The notes below the pieces were generated by a model. The model was not told where the DNA came from. It saw only the letters and a list, made by a program, of their open reading frames with translations, and did no database searches. Of a DNA stretch of 64,000 nt, positions 1-9,500 are shown in pieces. This DNA comes from Methylobacterium jeotgali (GTDB lineage Bacteria; Pseudomonadota; Alphaproteobacteria; Rhizobiales; Beijerinckiaceae), in assembly GCF_022179345.1 (NCBI RefSeq), contig NZ_BPQR01000081.1, positions 1-64,000 of the forward strand, written 5' to 3'. Made by a program: the position numbers and the translations under genes. Within the stretch, counting starts at the first letter, position 1. Every line of letters begins with the position of its first letter.

Positions 1-196
1 TCGGCGGCCTCTCATCCCCTGCAACAACCGCCAATCGGTAACGCGGCTCGAAACGAAGCCCGGGAGACGCCGGCCCGACGCGATCGGGTCGGATCGATCT
101 CCGGGTGCGTCCAGGTTCGGGACGATCCCGGTCACGAAGCGTTAACCGTGCGTCAGGCCCGAGCGTCGAAGACTCGACGGCCTTCCGGAGCGCTTC

Positions 197-517
197 GTGA
201 CCGCCCGATCCCTCACCCTGGCCCTGCCGCTGCTCGTCGGGCTCTCCTGCCCCGGCGAGGCCGGCGAGGCTGGCGTCCGCTACGCCGCCTGGAACGGCTG
301 CCTCTCGCGCAGCTTCGCGAGCCAGGCTGCCTTGACCGGCCGCGCGATCGCCGCCGACGCGGCGCTGCGCGACTGCCGCGAGGCCGAGGACGCCTATCTC
401 GCCGCGCTCTCGACCTCGCCGCTCCTCGATGGCGACGACATCGCCCGCGTGCGCCCGGCGCTCCTGACCCGCGCCCGCGCCTCGCTCATCGCGCGGCCCC
501 GGCGGCTGGGTCTCTGA
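197..517 (+). CDS. Small secreted protein of unknown function
   Basis: Not recognised as a named family. The 106-residue product starts at a GTG preceded by GGAG and opens with a hydrophobic stretch (about residues 5-18), so export is likely. The mature part is short, mostly helical in composition, and has two cysteines (Cys35, Cys60) that could pair in the periplasm; a further Cys18 at the end of the hydrophobic stretch sits in a poor lipobox context. It converges on the mucR-like gene with only six bases between the stop codons. Role unknown. Confidence 0.55.
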   Translation: MTARSLTLALPLLVGLSCPGEAGEAGVRYAAWNGCLSRSFASQAALTGRAIAADAALRDCREAEDAYLAALSTSPLLDGDDIARVRPALLTRARASLIARPRRLGL

Positions 518-523
518 GCGGAT

Positions 524-985
524 TCAGGCGGCGCGACGGCTTTCCCCGCCGAGTCGGGCGGCCATGCGCACCGGCTGGCCGAGGCCGATCTCGCGCGCGA
601 GCCGCGAGCGGCGCTCCGAGTACTCGGAGGCGGTGGTGGGATAATCCACCGGCAGGCCGTAGCGCTGGCGGTAGGCGGCGGGCGTCAGCCCGTGCTTGGC
701 GAGATGCCGCTTGAGGGTCTTGTAGGACTTGCCGTCGATGAAGCTCACGAGCGCCTCCGGCTGGACGGATCGGCGGATCTGCGCCGGGCTCGGCCTGACG
801 GCAGCCACCGCGACCTCGTCGACTGCCTGTGCCGCCCCGTCGAGGGCCGCGAGCGCCCGGTGGATCTCGGCCATCAGGTTGGGAAGCTGCTCCGTCGGAA
901 GAGCGTTGCGCGATACGTAGGCCGACGCGATCTCGGCCGTCCGCGCGAGCCGCTGTGCGGCCCGTGATACTGTCTGCTCGGTCAT
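524..985 (-). CDS. MucR/Ros-family transcriptional regulator without cysteine zinc ligands
   Basis: MucR/Ros proteins are small DNA-binding regulators of exopolysaccharide, motility and cell-cycle genes in alphaproteobacteria. The conserved domain covers roughly residues 75-135, with the family motif seen as GKSYKTLKRHLAKHGLTP followed by a Tyr-Arg-x-x-Tyr-Gly-Leu-Pro segment. Where Ros has Cys-x-x-Cys and MucR has Cys-Leu-Glu-Asp, this protein reads Ser-Phe-Ile-Asp, so no cysteine ligand remains, as in the zinc-free Mesorhizobium Ml homologues. The N-terminal 50 residues resemble the MucR oligomerisation region. A second, more canonical MucR lies at 17172-17669. Autoregulation is common in the family but no operator was identified. 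Confidence 0.85.
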   Translation of the reverse strand: MTEQTVSRAAQRLARTAEIASAYVSRNALPTEQLPNLMAEIHRALAALDGAAQAVDEVAVAAVRPSPAQIRRSVQPEALVSFIDGKSYKTLKRHLAKHGLTPAAYRQRYGLPVDYPTTASEYSERRSRLAREIGLGQPVRMAARLGGESRRAA

Positions 986-1270
986 TTTCTATCTCGATCG
1001 ATCGATCGTCCCCTTGCGGGGGTAAGTAATCGCCTCGGCGCGTGGCACAACCGCCGCATCGAGCGGATGAGACACATCATCGCGATTGAAGAGCGACCTC
1101 GAAAATATCGGTCAGAGCCGGGGTTTTTCCGACTTTGTTTCCGAAAATGTCCGTTCGCCTCCGCTCATCCCGCCCGCGTGCGGGGAAACTTGTGCGCCGG
1201 CAGCGAGTTGGACCAGCGAGCACGGCCCGCCCGCCGGGTCAGGCGCCGTCGCCACGGAGGACAATCCCGC

Positions 1271-1444
1271 ATGAAGGCTCTCGCAGCCCTGAGCGCCGTC
1301 GCGCTCCTTCTCGCTACCCCGGTCCTCGCGCAGGGGCGCGATCCGTCGAGCTCGTCGGGCGCGGCGAGCAACGCCGAGCAGAACAACAAGCCCCGGCCCA
1401 ACAGCGCCGGCGGTGGCGGCGGTGGCGGCGGCGGCGGGCAGTAA
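1271..1444 (+). CDS. Small secreted glycine-rich protein
   Basis: A 57-residue product with a clear signal peptide (Lys2, then an Ala/Leu/Val core, cleavage expected after LATPVLA near residue 20). The mature part is about 36 residues, Ser/Asn/Pro-rich, ending in an unbroken run of ten glycines and Gln. The ATG was chosen because GGAGG lies 10 bases upstream and because the signal peptide begins there. Small Gly-rich exported peptides of this kind are frequent in Methylobacterium but have no assigned job. Gene 32459-32779 has a similar make-up. Confidence 0.6.
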   Translation: MKALAALSAVALLLATPVLAQGRDPSSSSGAASNAEQNNKPRPNSAGGGGGGGGGGQ

Positions 1445-1514
1445 GCCCCGGCCGTCTCCGGTCCGCCTTTCGAAGAGGCCGTCGGTCCCGGGAGGGGCCG
1501 GCGGTCTTTCCGTT

Positions 1515-2690
1515 TCAGGCGAAGGTCTTGCGGGGGTCGAAGGCGTCGCGCACCGCCTCGCCGGCGAAGATCAGGAGGCTCAGCATCACCGCGACGACGG
1601 CAAAGCCCGTCAGCCCCAGCCAGGGCGCCTGGATGTTGTCCTTGCCCTGGGCGAGCAGCTCGCCGAGCGAGGGCGAGCCGGGAGGCAGGCCGAAGCCGAG
1701 GAAGTCGAGCGAGGTCAGCGTCGTGATCGAGCCGTTCAGGATGAAGGGCAGGAAGGTCAGCGTCGCGACCATGGCGTTCGGCAGGAGGTGGCGGGTCATG
1801 ATGCGCAGGTTCGAGAGGCCGAGGGCGCGGGCGGCGCGCACGTACTCGAAGTTGCGCGCGCGCAGAAACTCCGCCCGCACCACGCCGACCAGGGCCACCC
1901 ACGAGAACAGCAGCATGATGCCGAGCAGCACGAAGAAGCCCGGCGCGATGAAGGCCGAGATGATGATGATGAGGTAGAGGGTCGGGATGCCGCCCCAGAC
2001 CTCGATGAAGCGCTGGAAGGCGAGGTCGACCCAACCGCCGAAATAGCCCTGCACGGCCCCGGCCACGACCCCGACGAGGGAGGAGACCGCCGCGAGCGCC
2101 AGCCCGAACAGCACCGAGATGCGGAAGCCGTAGATCACCCGCGCCAGCACGTCGCGGGTGGTGTTGTCGGTGCCGAGCCAGTGCCACTCGATGTCGCGGC
2201 AGCCGCTGCCGCCGGCGCGCTCGGCGACCGGGCGGCACTGATCGTCGGTCAGCATCCAGGTCGGCGGCGAGGGCGAGGGCGTCGGCAGGTCGGAGAGGAT
2301 GGTGTCGTAGGAGTAGGGGATCGGCGGCCAGATCGCCCAGCCGTTCTCGGCGATCTCCCGGCGGGTCTCCGGCGCGCGGTAGTCGGTGCGGGCGAGAAAG
2401 CCCCCGAACTTCTCCTCCGGGTAGTCGACCAGCACCGGCACCAGCCACTCGCCCTTGTAGGAGACCAGGAGCGGCCGGTCGTTGGCGATGAACTCCGCGA
2501 ACAGGCTGACCACGAACAGCGCGAGGAAGATCGCGAAGGACCAGAAGCCGAGCCGGTTGCGGCGGAAGTTCGAGAGCCGCCGCCGGTTGATCGGCGACAA
2601 TCCGCGCCGCGTGGTCGGCGTCACGATCGCCTGGGCGCCGGGGAGCGGCGGCTGCACGGGGGCTCTCGTTCCGCGGGCGAGCTCGTTCAT
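1515..2690 (-). CDS. yejE: ABC transporter permease, YejE type (peptide/microcin C importer family)
   Basis: Inner-membrane permease subunit of the YejABEF-type oligopeptide importer (the microcin C uptake system of enteric bacteria). The 391-residue protein has the family N-terminal segment (about residues 35-70, basic then a membrane helix), a long periplasmic loop containing IEWHWLGTDNTTRDVLARV, then five further helices with the EAA loop around AARALGLSNLRIMTRHLLPN. The start at 2690 skips an upstream extension that does not resemble the family. No substrate-binding protein, YejB or YejF gene is adjacent: it follows a DUF4112 gene by 28 bases and ends next to a small secreted protein. Either partner genes are elsewhere or the operon has been broken. 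Confidence 0.85.
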   Translation of the reverse strand: MNELARGTRAPVQPPLPGAQAIVTPTTRRGLSPINRRRLSNFRRNRLGFWSFAIFLALFVVSLFAEFIANDRPLLVSYKGEWLVPVLVDYPEEKFGGFLARTDYRAPETRREIAENGWAIWPPIPYSYDTILSDLPTPSPSPPTWMLTDDQCRPVAERAGGSGCRDIEWHWLGTDNTTRDVLARVIYGFRISVLFGLALAAVSSLVGVVAGAVQGYFGGWVDLAFQRFIEVWGGIPTLYLIIIISAFIAPGFFVLLGIMLLFSWVALVGVVRAEFLRARNFEYVRAARALGLSNLRIMTRHLLPNAMVATLTFLPFILNGSITTLTSLDFLGFGLPPGSPSLGELLAQGKDNIQAPWLGLTGFAVVAVMLSLLIFAGEAVRDAFDPRKTFA

Positions 2691-2718
2691 GGGCTCAGGT
2701 CCCCGCCGCCCGCTATGC

Positions 2719-3183
2719 TCAGTCGAGCCGGGTGGCCGTGCCCTCGATCTCGCCGAGGCGCACCGCCCCGGTGCGCTCCAGGTGACGGCGCAGCAGGCGG
2801 ACGTTGCGCCGGTTGGCCTTGAAGGCGGCGTCGAACAGGTCGCCCGCGACAGGCACCGCACCCACCAGACCGTCGAAGGCGATGTTCATCGCCATGCGCG
2901 CCTGGATGTGCCGGGGCACCCCTAGACGGCGCGCCTCGAACAGGATGTAGGAGGACAGCACCATGCCGGCGAAGTCGCCGACGATGGGGATGAGGCCCAG
3001 CGCCGCGTCGATGCCGACCCGGCGGTTGAGCCCCGGCAGCAGGAAGGCCGAGTCGAGCAGGAAGGCGAGCTTCTCGAGGCGCAGCAGCGTCGCCTCGTGG
3101 CTCATGTCGGCGAAGCGGTAGGGCGTCTGCGCGCCGGCAGCGTTCTGGAAGGCCATCGCGGGGTCCCGGAGGGAAGCGGTCAT
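2719..3183 (-). CDS. DUF4112 family membrane protein
   Basis: The product of about 154 residues carries the DUF4112 pattern: a start like LEKLAFLLDSAFLLPGLNRRVGIDAALGLIPIVGDF, two hydrophobic segments, and a second VPVAGDLFDAAFKANRRNVRLL block typical of this family. It is probably a small membrane protein; biochemical function is unknown. The start at 3183 is a choice between several in-frame ATGs (another lies about 20 bases downstream) and none has a strong ribosome binding site. It is 28 bases upstream of the yejE-like gene on the same strand, so the two are likely cotranscribed. Confidence 0.75.
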   Translation of the reverse strand: MTASLRDPAMAFQNAAGAQTPYRFADMSHEATLLRLEKLAFLLDSAFLLPGLNRRVGIDAALGLIPIVGDFAGMVLSSYILFEARRLGVPRHIQARMAMNIAFDGLVGAVPVAGDLFDAAFKANRRNVRLLRRHLERTGAVRLGEIEGTATRLD

Positions 3184-3246
3184 CCGGCAGCATGTGGCCC
3201 CGGGCCCGCGAGCCGGCAAGGTTGCGCGAGGCGACGGGACGCAGGC

Positions 3247-4401
3247 TCACGCGGCCGTCCGCACGAAGGCCGCGATCCGCTCCAGACCCGCGTCCAGCGT
3301 CGCGTCGCTCTTGCAGAAGCAGAGGCGCACAAGGCTGCGCACCGCCGCGTCCGGGTAGAAGGCGCTCACGGGGATCGCCGCGACGCCGTGCTCGCGGATC
3401 AGCCGGTCGCAGAACGCGGCGTCCTCGCCGAGACCGAGGCGGGCAATGTCGACGTTGACGAACCAGGTCGCCTGAGAGGGCAGCACGTCGAGGCCGATCG
3501 CCCGCAGGCCCTCGCTCAGGCGGTCGCGGGAGCGGGCGTAGCCGGCGCGCATCCCCGTGAAGTAGGCGTCCTCCTTCGCGAGCCCGTAGGCGACCGCCTC
3601 CTGGAGGTTCGGGGGCGTGGTGAAGCACAGGAACTGGTGTGCCTTGGCGATGACCCGCATCAGGCGCGCGTCCGCCATCACGAAGCCGACCTTCCAGCCG
3701 GTGAGCGAGAAGATCTTGCCCGCCGAGCCGATCTTCACGGTCCGCCCGCGCATCCCCGGCAGCGCCATCAGGGGGACGTGGCGGGCGCCGTCGAAGACGA
3801 CGTGCTCCCAGACCTCGTCGCAGACCGCCGTCACGTCGAACCGTTCGCAGTACCGGGCGAGGAGGGCGAGATCCTCCTCCGGCAGCATCGTCGCTGAGGG
3901 GTTGAGGGGGTTGTTGAGCACCACGACCCGGGTGCGCGCATTGAAGGCGTCGGCGAGGTCGGCCTCGGCGAGCCGGAAGGCCGGCGGCCTCAGGCGCACG
4001 ATCCGGGGGATGCCGCCGGCGAGCCGCACCAGCGGCAGGTAGGCGTCGTAGAGGGGCGCGAACAGCACGACCTCGTCGCCGGGCTCAATCAGCCCGAGCA
4101 GGGAGGCGGCGAGCGCCTCGGTGGCGCCGGAGGTCACGATCACCTCGGTGACGGGGTCGAGATCGAGCCCCTGGTGCCGCGCGTAGTGGCCGGCCACTGC
4201 CTCGCGCAGGGCCGGGATGCCCATCATCGACGGGTACTGGTTGTATCCGTGAAGCGTCGCCTCCGCCGCTTTGGCCCGGATGTCGGCGGGCCCGGCCTCG
4301 TCGGGAAAGCCCTGGCCGAGATTGATCGCGCCGAGCTCCCGCGACAGGCTCGACATCACCTCGAAGACCGTCGTCGGCAGGCTGGAGAAGACCGGATTCA
4401 T
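3247..4401 (-). CDS. PLP-dependent class I aminotransferase (kynurenine/methionine aminotransferase-like)
   Basis: Transfers the amino group of an amino acid to a 2-oxo acid with pyridoxal phosphate. The 384-residue protein shows the fold type I signature: INLGQGFPDE near the N-terminus, GYNQYPSMMGIPALREA (residues 52-68), SGATEAL, LNNPLNPSA around Asn163-Pro168, CDEVWEH (Asp195), and the PLP lysine in SAGKIFSLTGWKVGF (Lys229). That last motif and the overall similarity are those of the KAT/glutamine transaminase K and YbdL subgroup, so aromatic or sulfur amino acids are plausible substrates; the true one cannot be told from sequence. The ATG at 4401 gives the family N-terminus; longer readings upstream look non-coding. 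Confidence 0.88.
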   Translation of the reverse strand: MNPVFSSLPTTVFEVMSSLSRELGAINLGQGFPDEAGPADIRAKAAEATLHGYNQYPSMMGIPALREAVAGHYARHQGLDLDPVTEVIVTSGATEALAASLLGLIEPGDEVVLFAPLYDAYLPLVRLAGGIPRIVRLRPPAFRLAEADLADAFNARTRVVVLNNPLNPSATMLPEEDLALLARYCERFDVTAVCDEVWEHVVFDGARHVPLMALPGMRGRTVKIGSAGKIFSLTGWKVGFVMADARLMRVIAKAHQFLCFTTPPNLQEAVAYGLAKEDAYFTGMRAGYARSRDRLSEGLRAIGLDVLPSQATWFVNVDIARLGLGEDAAFCDRLIREHGVAAIPVSAFYPDAAVRSLVRLCFCKSDATLDAGLERIAAFVRTAA

Positions 4402-4533
4402 GCGATGCGGACGGCCGGGCGGGGTACCCCTGCGGGCACGGAGGGAGGGGCTGTAGCATGGGCCCACGCGAGACCGAAATGTGCGCGACCGCACGTCGGT
4501 GACGCCCTGGCGGCCGGTCGCGGCTGACGAATG

Positions 4534-4562
4534 TTGACTTTCATCAGTCGTGATCCGATCTT
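4534..4562 (+). promoter_or_regulatory. Candidate sigma-70 promoter of the small RNA
   Basis: TTGACT at 4534-4539 is followed by exactly 17 bases and GATCTT at 4557-4562. Start of transcription would fall at about 4569, one base before the long stem of the putative RNA begins at 4570. The -35 box is good; the -10 box is a modest match, so the call rests partly on the fit with the RNA. Confidence 0.45.
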
Positions 4563-4568
4563 CCTGAC

Positions 4569-4683
4569 ACACGGCTGGAGCGGCCCGTCGCCGCCAGGGA
4601 CTCCGCCCCCTCGTCCCGGGATGCGATGTGCCGCTCCGGTCGTGGTCCTCTTCGAAAGGCCGCCTTTACGGGCGGCCTTTTTT
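4569..4683 (+). ncRNA. Candidate structured small RNA, about 115 nt
   Basis: The stretch has no open frame but folds almost completely on itself. Bases 4570-4584 pair with 4630-4644 (15 pairs, three of them G-U); after a single mismatch 4586-4591 pair with 4623-4628, and an inner hairpin joins 4597-4601 to 4613-4617. It ends in a textbook intrinsic terminator (4655-4683). A promoter-like TTGACT-17-GATCTT places the transcript start at the foot of the first stem. It lies between the divergent aminotransferase gene and a small membrane protein gene. It lacks the conserved GGAAGGAAGC-type loop of SRP RNA and is too short for typical 6S RNA. It could instead be an attenuated leader of the gene at 4736. 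Confidence 0.45.
4655..4683 (+). terminator. Rho-independent terminator
   Basis: A perfect 10-bp stem (AAAGGCCGCC at 4655-4664 with GGCGGCCTTT at 4671-4680), a six-base loop and a run of six T ending at 4683. It is the strongest intrinsic terminator in the window and points along the plus strand, where no protein gene precedes it for more than 3 kb. Confidence 0.85.
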
Positions 4684-4735
4684 CGTGCCTGCATTCCGCG
4701 TCGGGACGACGTGCGCACCGGAGCGGGAGGAGCCC

Positions 4736-4978
4736 TTGAAGGACGCGGCCGCATCGCCGGGCGGAAGCCGGCTCTCCCTGAGCCTCTGTCTTGCGGGCGC
4801 GCTCGTCGCCTGCGGCCTCGGGCTCGGCCTGCGCCGGGCCATCCCCGTCATCCCCGTCGACGAGCCCTTCCGGGAGGTGCTGCGCTTCTACCGCTCGCTG
4901 CCGCCGCTTCCGGCACGGGAGGGGCGTTCCGTCGCGCCTCCGGCCAGCAACACGCCCGAAACCCGCGCGCCGTACTAG
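4736..4978 (+). CDS. Small single-pass membrane protein of unknown function
   Basis: An 80-residue product if translation starts at the TTG at 4736, which has GGGAGG six bases upstream; an ATG at 4628 in the same frame would run through the terminator at 4655-4683 and is unlikely. One hydrophobic segment lies at about residues 12-30, followed by a proline-rich tail. No family recognised. It sits between the candidate small RNA and the efflux operon, with a GC hairpin (around 4988-5005) just after its stop. Confidence 0.45.
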   Translation: MKDAAASPGGSRLSLSLCLAGALVACGLGLGLRRAIPVIPVDEPFREVLRFYRSLPPLPAREGRSVAPPASNTPETRAPY

Positions 4979-5196
4979 GGTCTCAATGGGCGGGCATGGC
5001 CCGCTCCGCTCTATGAGGTACATGAGCGCGCGCGAGGGGGCGCGGACCGGGAAGGATCGGGCACGATCCCCAGCGGTCGGCGAGGCGTCGCGGCGAGGAG
5101 CTTGACCGGCGCGCGCGTTCCGCGGCGTGGTCCCCGAGGGGGACCGCTCCGGCACGACGCCCGCGGCTCCGCCCCGCGCCGCCGTTCGAGGCAGGC

Positions 5197-6516
5197 ATGA
5201 ACGAGAGCTCACCGATCCGGCGGGACAAGGCCCGCGCCTATCCGGAGGTCGAGGCTCCCGCCGCACCGGTGCGGCGGCGCTCGCGGCTGGTCCGCTGGAT
5301 GCTGATCGCGCTGCTGCTGGCCGGCGCGGGGGCGATCGCGCATCGCTGGACCGAGTCGCGCACCCAGACCTCGGGCGGATCCGGCACGGGCCGTGGCACC
5401 GGCGGGCCGGGCCGCTTCGCGGACATGCCGCAGGCGGTGGGCATCGCCACGATCGCGGCCGGCGACATGCCGATCGTGCTCCAGGGGCTCGGCACGGTGA
5501 CGCCGCTCGCCACCGTGACGGTGCGCTCGCAGCTCAGCGGCTACCTCACCGAGATCGGCTTCCGCGAGGGCCAGACGGTCAAGAAAGGCGACTTCCTCGC
5601 CCAGATCGACGCCCGGCCCTACGAGGCGCTGCTCGCGCAGTACCAGGGCCAGCTCGCCCGCGACCAGGCGCTGCTCCAGAACTCGCGCCTCGACCTCGCC
5701 CGCTTCCAGACCCTGAACCGCCAGGACTCGATCTCGAAGCAGAACGTCGACACCCAGGCGGCCCTGGTGAAGCAGAACGAGGGCACGGTCGCCTCCGACC
5801 AGGCGCTCGTCGACCAGCAGAAGCTCAACATCGCCTACGCGCGCATCACCGCGCCGGTGGAGGGCCGCGTCGGCCTGCGCCAGATCGATCAGGGCAACTA
5901 CGTCACCGCCGCGAGCACGGCGATCGTCGTGGTCACGCAGCTCCACCCGATCTCGGTGGTGTTCACCCTGCCCGAGGACGACGTGGCCCGCGTGATGCGG
6001 CGCCTGCGCGAGGGCGCCAAGCTGATGGTGCGCGCCTACGACCGGGGCGACGCCCACGAGATCGCCTCGGGCGACCTCGACACGGTCGACAACCAGATCG
6101 ACACCACCACCGGTACGGTGAAGCTGCGTGCGCTGTTCCGGAACGACGACGAGGGGCTGTTCCCCAATCAGTTCGTCAACGCCAAGCTCACCGTCGATAC
6201 GATCCGCGGCGCGGCCCTGGTGCCGACCGCCGCGATCCTGCGGGGGACGCCGGGCACCTACGTCTACCTGATGGAGGGCGACGACAAGGTCGTCGTCCGC
6301 AAGATCGCGGTCGGCGAGAGCGACGGCACCCGCACCGTCGTCACCGAGGGGCTGAAGGTCGGCGACCGCGTCGTCACCGACGGCACCGACCGCCTGCGCG
6401 ACGGCGGCCCGGTACGGATCACCAGCGCCGACGGCACCGCGACCGCCGCGCCTCCCGCAGGCGCCCCCGGTGCGGAGGGCGAGCGCCCCCGCGGCCGCCG
6501 CCGGCAAGCGCCGTGA
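5197..6516 (+). CDS. mdtA: RND efflux periplasmic adaptor subunit, MdtA-like
   Basis: Membrane fusion protein that links an RND pump in the inner membrane to an outer-membrane channel. The 439-residue protein has a short basic cytoplasmic start, one membrane helix (about residues 31-50), then the barrel-sandwich/lipoyl half motif VRSQLSGYLTEIGFREGQTV, a coiled-coil alpha-hairpin (residues about 150-210), the second lipoyl half ITAPVEGRVGLRQIDQGNYV, and a beta-barrel and membrane-proximal domain. Length and order match MdtA. It is the first gene of an operon with two pumps and a channel whose reading frames touch or overlap. No regulator gene is adjacent; an inverted repeat (5127-5147) precedes the start. 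Confidence 0.9.
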   Translation: MNESSPIRRDKARAYPEVEAPAAPVRRRSRLVRWMLIALLLAGAGAIAHRWTESRTQTSGGSGTGRGTGGPGRFADMPQAVGIATIAAGDMPIVLQGLGTVTPLATVTVRSQLSGYLTEIGFREGQTVKKGDFLAQIDARPYEALLAQYQGQLARDQALLQNSRLDLARFQTLNRQDSISKQNVDTQAALVKQNEGTVASDQALVDQQKLNIAYARITAPVEGRVGLRQIDQGNYVTAASTAIVVVTQLHPISVVFTLPEDDVARVMRRLREGAKLMVRAYDRGDAHEIASGDLDTVDNQIDTTTGTVKLRALFRNDDEGLFPNQFVNAKLTVDTIRGAALVPTAAILRGTPGTYVYLMEGDDKVVVRKIAVGESDGTRTVVTEGLKVGDRVVTDGTDRLRDGGPVRITSADGTATAAPPAGAPGAEGERPRGRRRQAP

Positions 6517-6541
6517 GGGAGGCCGCCGGGCGGCCCCGCGC

Positions 6542-9500
6542 ATGAACCCCTCGCGCCTCTTCATCCTGCGCCCCGTCGCGACGACGCTCCTGATGCTGGC
6601 GATCCTGATCGTCGGCGGGGTCTCGTACTTCAACCTGCCGGTCTCGGCCCTGCCGGCGGTCGACTATCCGACGATCCAGGTCCAGACCTTCTACCCCGGC
6701 GCCAGCCCCGAGGTGATGACCTCGGCCGTCACCGCGCCGCTGGAGCGGCAGTTCGGCCAGGTGCCGAACCTCAACCAGATGACCTCGCAATCCTCGGCGG
6801 GCGCCTCGGTCATCACGCTCCAGTTCAACCTCGACCTTCCCCTCGACATCGCCGAGCAGCAGGTCCAGGCCGCGATCAACGCCGCCGGGAACCTGCTGCC
6901 GAGCGACCTGCCGGCGCCGCCCGTCTACGCCAAGGTGAACCCCGCCGACGCCCCCGTCCTGACGCTGGCGCTGACCTCGAAGACCCTGCCGCTCACCCAG
7001 GTGCGCGACCTCGCCGAGACCCGCCTCGCCCAGAAGATCAGCCAGGTGGCCGGCGTCGGCCTCGTCAGCATGGGCGGCGGCCAGCGGCCGGCGGTGCGCA
7101 TCCGCTTCAACTCGCGCTCGCTCGCCGCCTACGGGCTCAACATCGACGACCTGCGCACCACCATCGGCAACCTCAACGTCAACACGCCGAAGGGCACCAT
7201 CGACGGGCCGAAGCAGTCCTACGCCATCAACGCCAACGACCAGATCCGCGACCCTCAGGTCTACGCGGACGCGATCATCGCCTACCGTAACGGCGCACCG
7301 GTGCGCCTGTCGGACGTCGCAGACGTGATCGACGGCGCCGAGAACACCAAGCTCGGCGCCTGGATGGACGAGACGCCCGCCGTCATCCTCAACATCCAGC
7401 GCCAGCCCGGCGCCAACGTCATCGCCACCGTCGACCGCATCAAGGCGCTGCTGCCCCAGCTCCAGGCGAGCCTGCCGGCAGCGATCGCGGTGGCGCCGCT
7501 CACCGATCGCACGGTGACGATCCGCGCCTCCGTCGAGGACGTGCAGTTCGAGCTCGGGCTCGCCATCGCGTTGGTCGTGCTGGTGATCTTCCTGTTCCTG
7601 CGGAGCCTCTCGGCGACGCTGATCCCGAGCCTGTCGGTGCCGCTCTCGCTCATCGGCGCGCTGGCGATCATGGACCTCTACGGGTTCTCGCTGGACAACC
7701 TCTCCCTGATGGCGCTCGTCATCGCCACGGGCTTCGTCGTCGACGACGCCATCGTGGTGATCGAGAACATCGCCCGGCACGTCGAGGAGGGCGAGGCGCC
7801 CCTGGAGGCGGCGCTCAAGGGAAGCCGCGAGATCGGCTTCACCATCATCTCGCTCACCGTCTCGCTGATCGCGGTGCTGATCCCGCTGCTCTTCATGGGC
7901 GACGTGGTCGGGCGGCTGTTCCACGAGTTCGCGATCACGCTGGCGGCCACCATCGTGATCTCGGCGGTGGTCTCGCTCACCCTGGTGCCGATGCTCTGCG
8001 CGCGCCTCCTCAAGCACGTGCCGGAGCAGGCCGTGCGCCGGGAGGGCCCGATCTCGCGCCTCGGACGCCGGGCGATCGACGGCACCATCGCCGCCTACGG
8101 GCGGGCGCTGCGGGTGGTGCTCGCCCACCAGGGGCTGACGCTCCTCGTGACGCTGGGCACGGTGGCGCTGACGGGCTGGCTGTTCGTGGTGATCCCGAAG
8201 GGCTTCTTCCCCGTCCAGGACACCGGCGTCGTCCAGGGCATCACCCAGGCCGACCAGACCGTCTCCTACGCTGCGATGGCCGAGCGGCAGGGGCAGCTCG
8301 CCGCGATCGTCGTCCGGGACCCGGACGTGGCGAGCCTGTCCTCCTTCATCGGCGTCGACGGGCAGAACGTCACGCTGAACTCCGGCCGCTTCCTCATCAA
8401 CCTGAAGCCCCGCTCCGAACGCACCGCCACGGCGAGCGAGATCATCCGACGGATCACCGCGGCAAGCACCGCCGTGTCCGGCATCCGCCTCACCATGCAG
8501 CCGGTCCAGGACCTGACCATCGACACCTCGGTGTCGGCGGCCCAGTACCAGGTGATCCTGGAGAACCCCGATCTCGACGCCTTCGACACCTGGGTGCCCC
8601 GCTTCACCGAGGCGTTCGCGCGCTCGCCCCTCGTCGCGGACGTGTCGAGCGACCACCAGGGCAGCGGGCTCGCCGCCTACGTCACCATCGACCGGGCGAC
8701 GGCGGGCCGCTACGGCATCACCCCGGCCTCCGTCGACAACGCCCTCTACGACGCCTTCGGCCAGCGCATCATCTCGACGATCTTCACCCAGTCGAACCAG
8801 TACCGGGTGATCCTCGAGGCGGACCCGGCGCTCCACACCACGCTGGAGAGCCTCAACCGCATCTACCTGCCCTCCTCGACGGCGACGAACGGGCAGGTGC
8901 CGCTCTCGGCGGTGGCCCGCGTCGAGGAGCGGCGGGCGCCGCTGCTCATCGGCCATCTCGGCCAGTTTCCGGCGACGACCGTCTCCTTCAACCTCGCCCC
9001 CGGCGCGGCGCTGGGGCAGGCGGTGGAGGCGATCGAGCGCACGCGCCGGGAGATCGGCCTGCCGGACTCCTTCCGGGTGGTGCCGCAGGGCTCGGTCTTC
9101 GCCTTCCAGTCGGCGCTCGGCAACGAGCTGCTCTTGGTGCTCGCGGCGGTCGTCACCGTCTACATCGTGCTCGGGGTGCTCTACGAGAGCTTCATCCACC
9201 CGATCACCATCCTCTCGACCCTGCCCTCAGCGGGGATCGGGGCGCTGCTCGGCCTGATGCTGTTCGGGCTCTCCCTCGACATCATCGCGATCATCGGCAT
9301 CGTTCTCCTCATCGGCATCGTGAAGAAGAACGCCATCATGATGATCGACTTCGCGCTCCAGGCGGAGCGCGAGGGCGGCCTCGACCCGCGCGAGGCGATC
9401 TTCCAGGCCTGCCTGCTGCGCTTCCGCCCGATCCTGATGACGACGCTCGCCGCGCTGTTCGCGGCGGTGCCGCTCATCGTCGGCACCGGCACCGGCTCGG

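Noticed and set aside
4569..4683. SRP RNA or 6S RNA identity for the structured transcript
   Set aside because: The SRP loop motif (GGAAGGAAGC type) is absent, and the length and bulge layout do not fit 6S RNA; it is reported only as an unnamed candidate.
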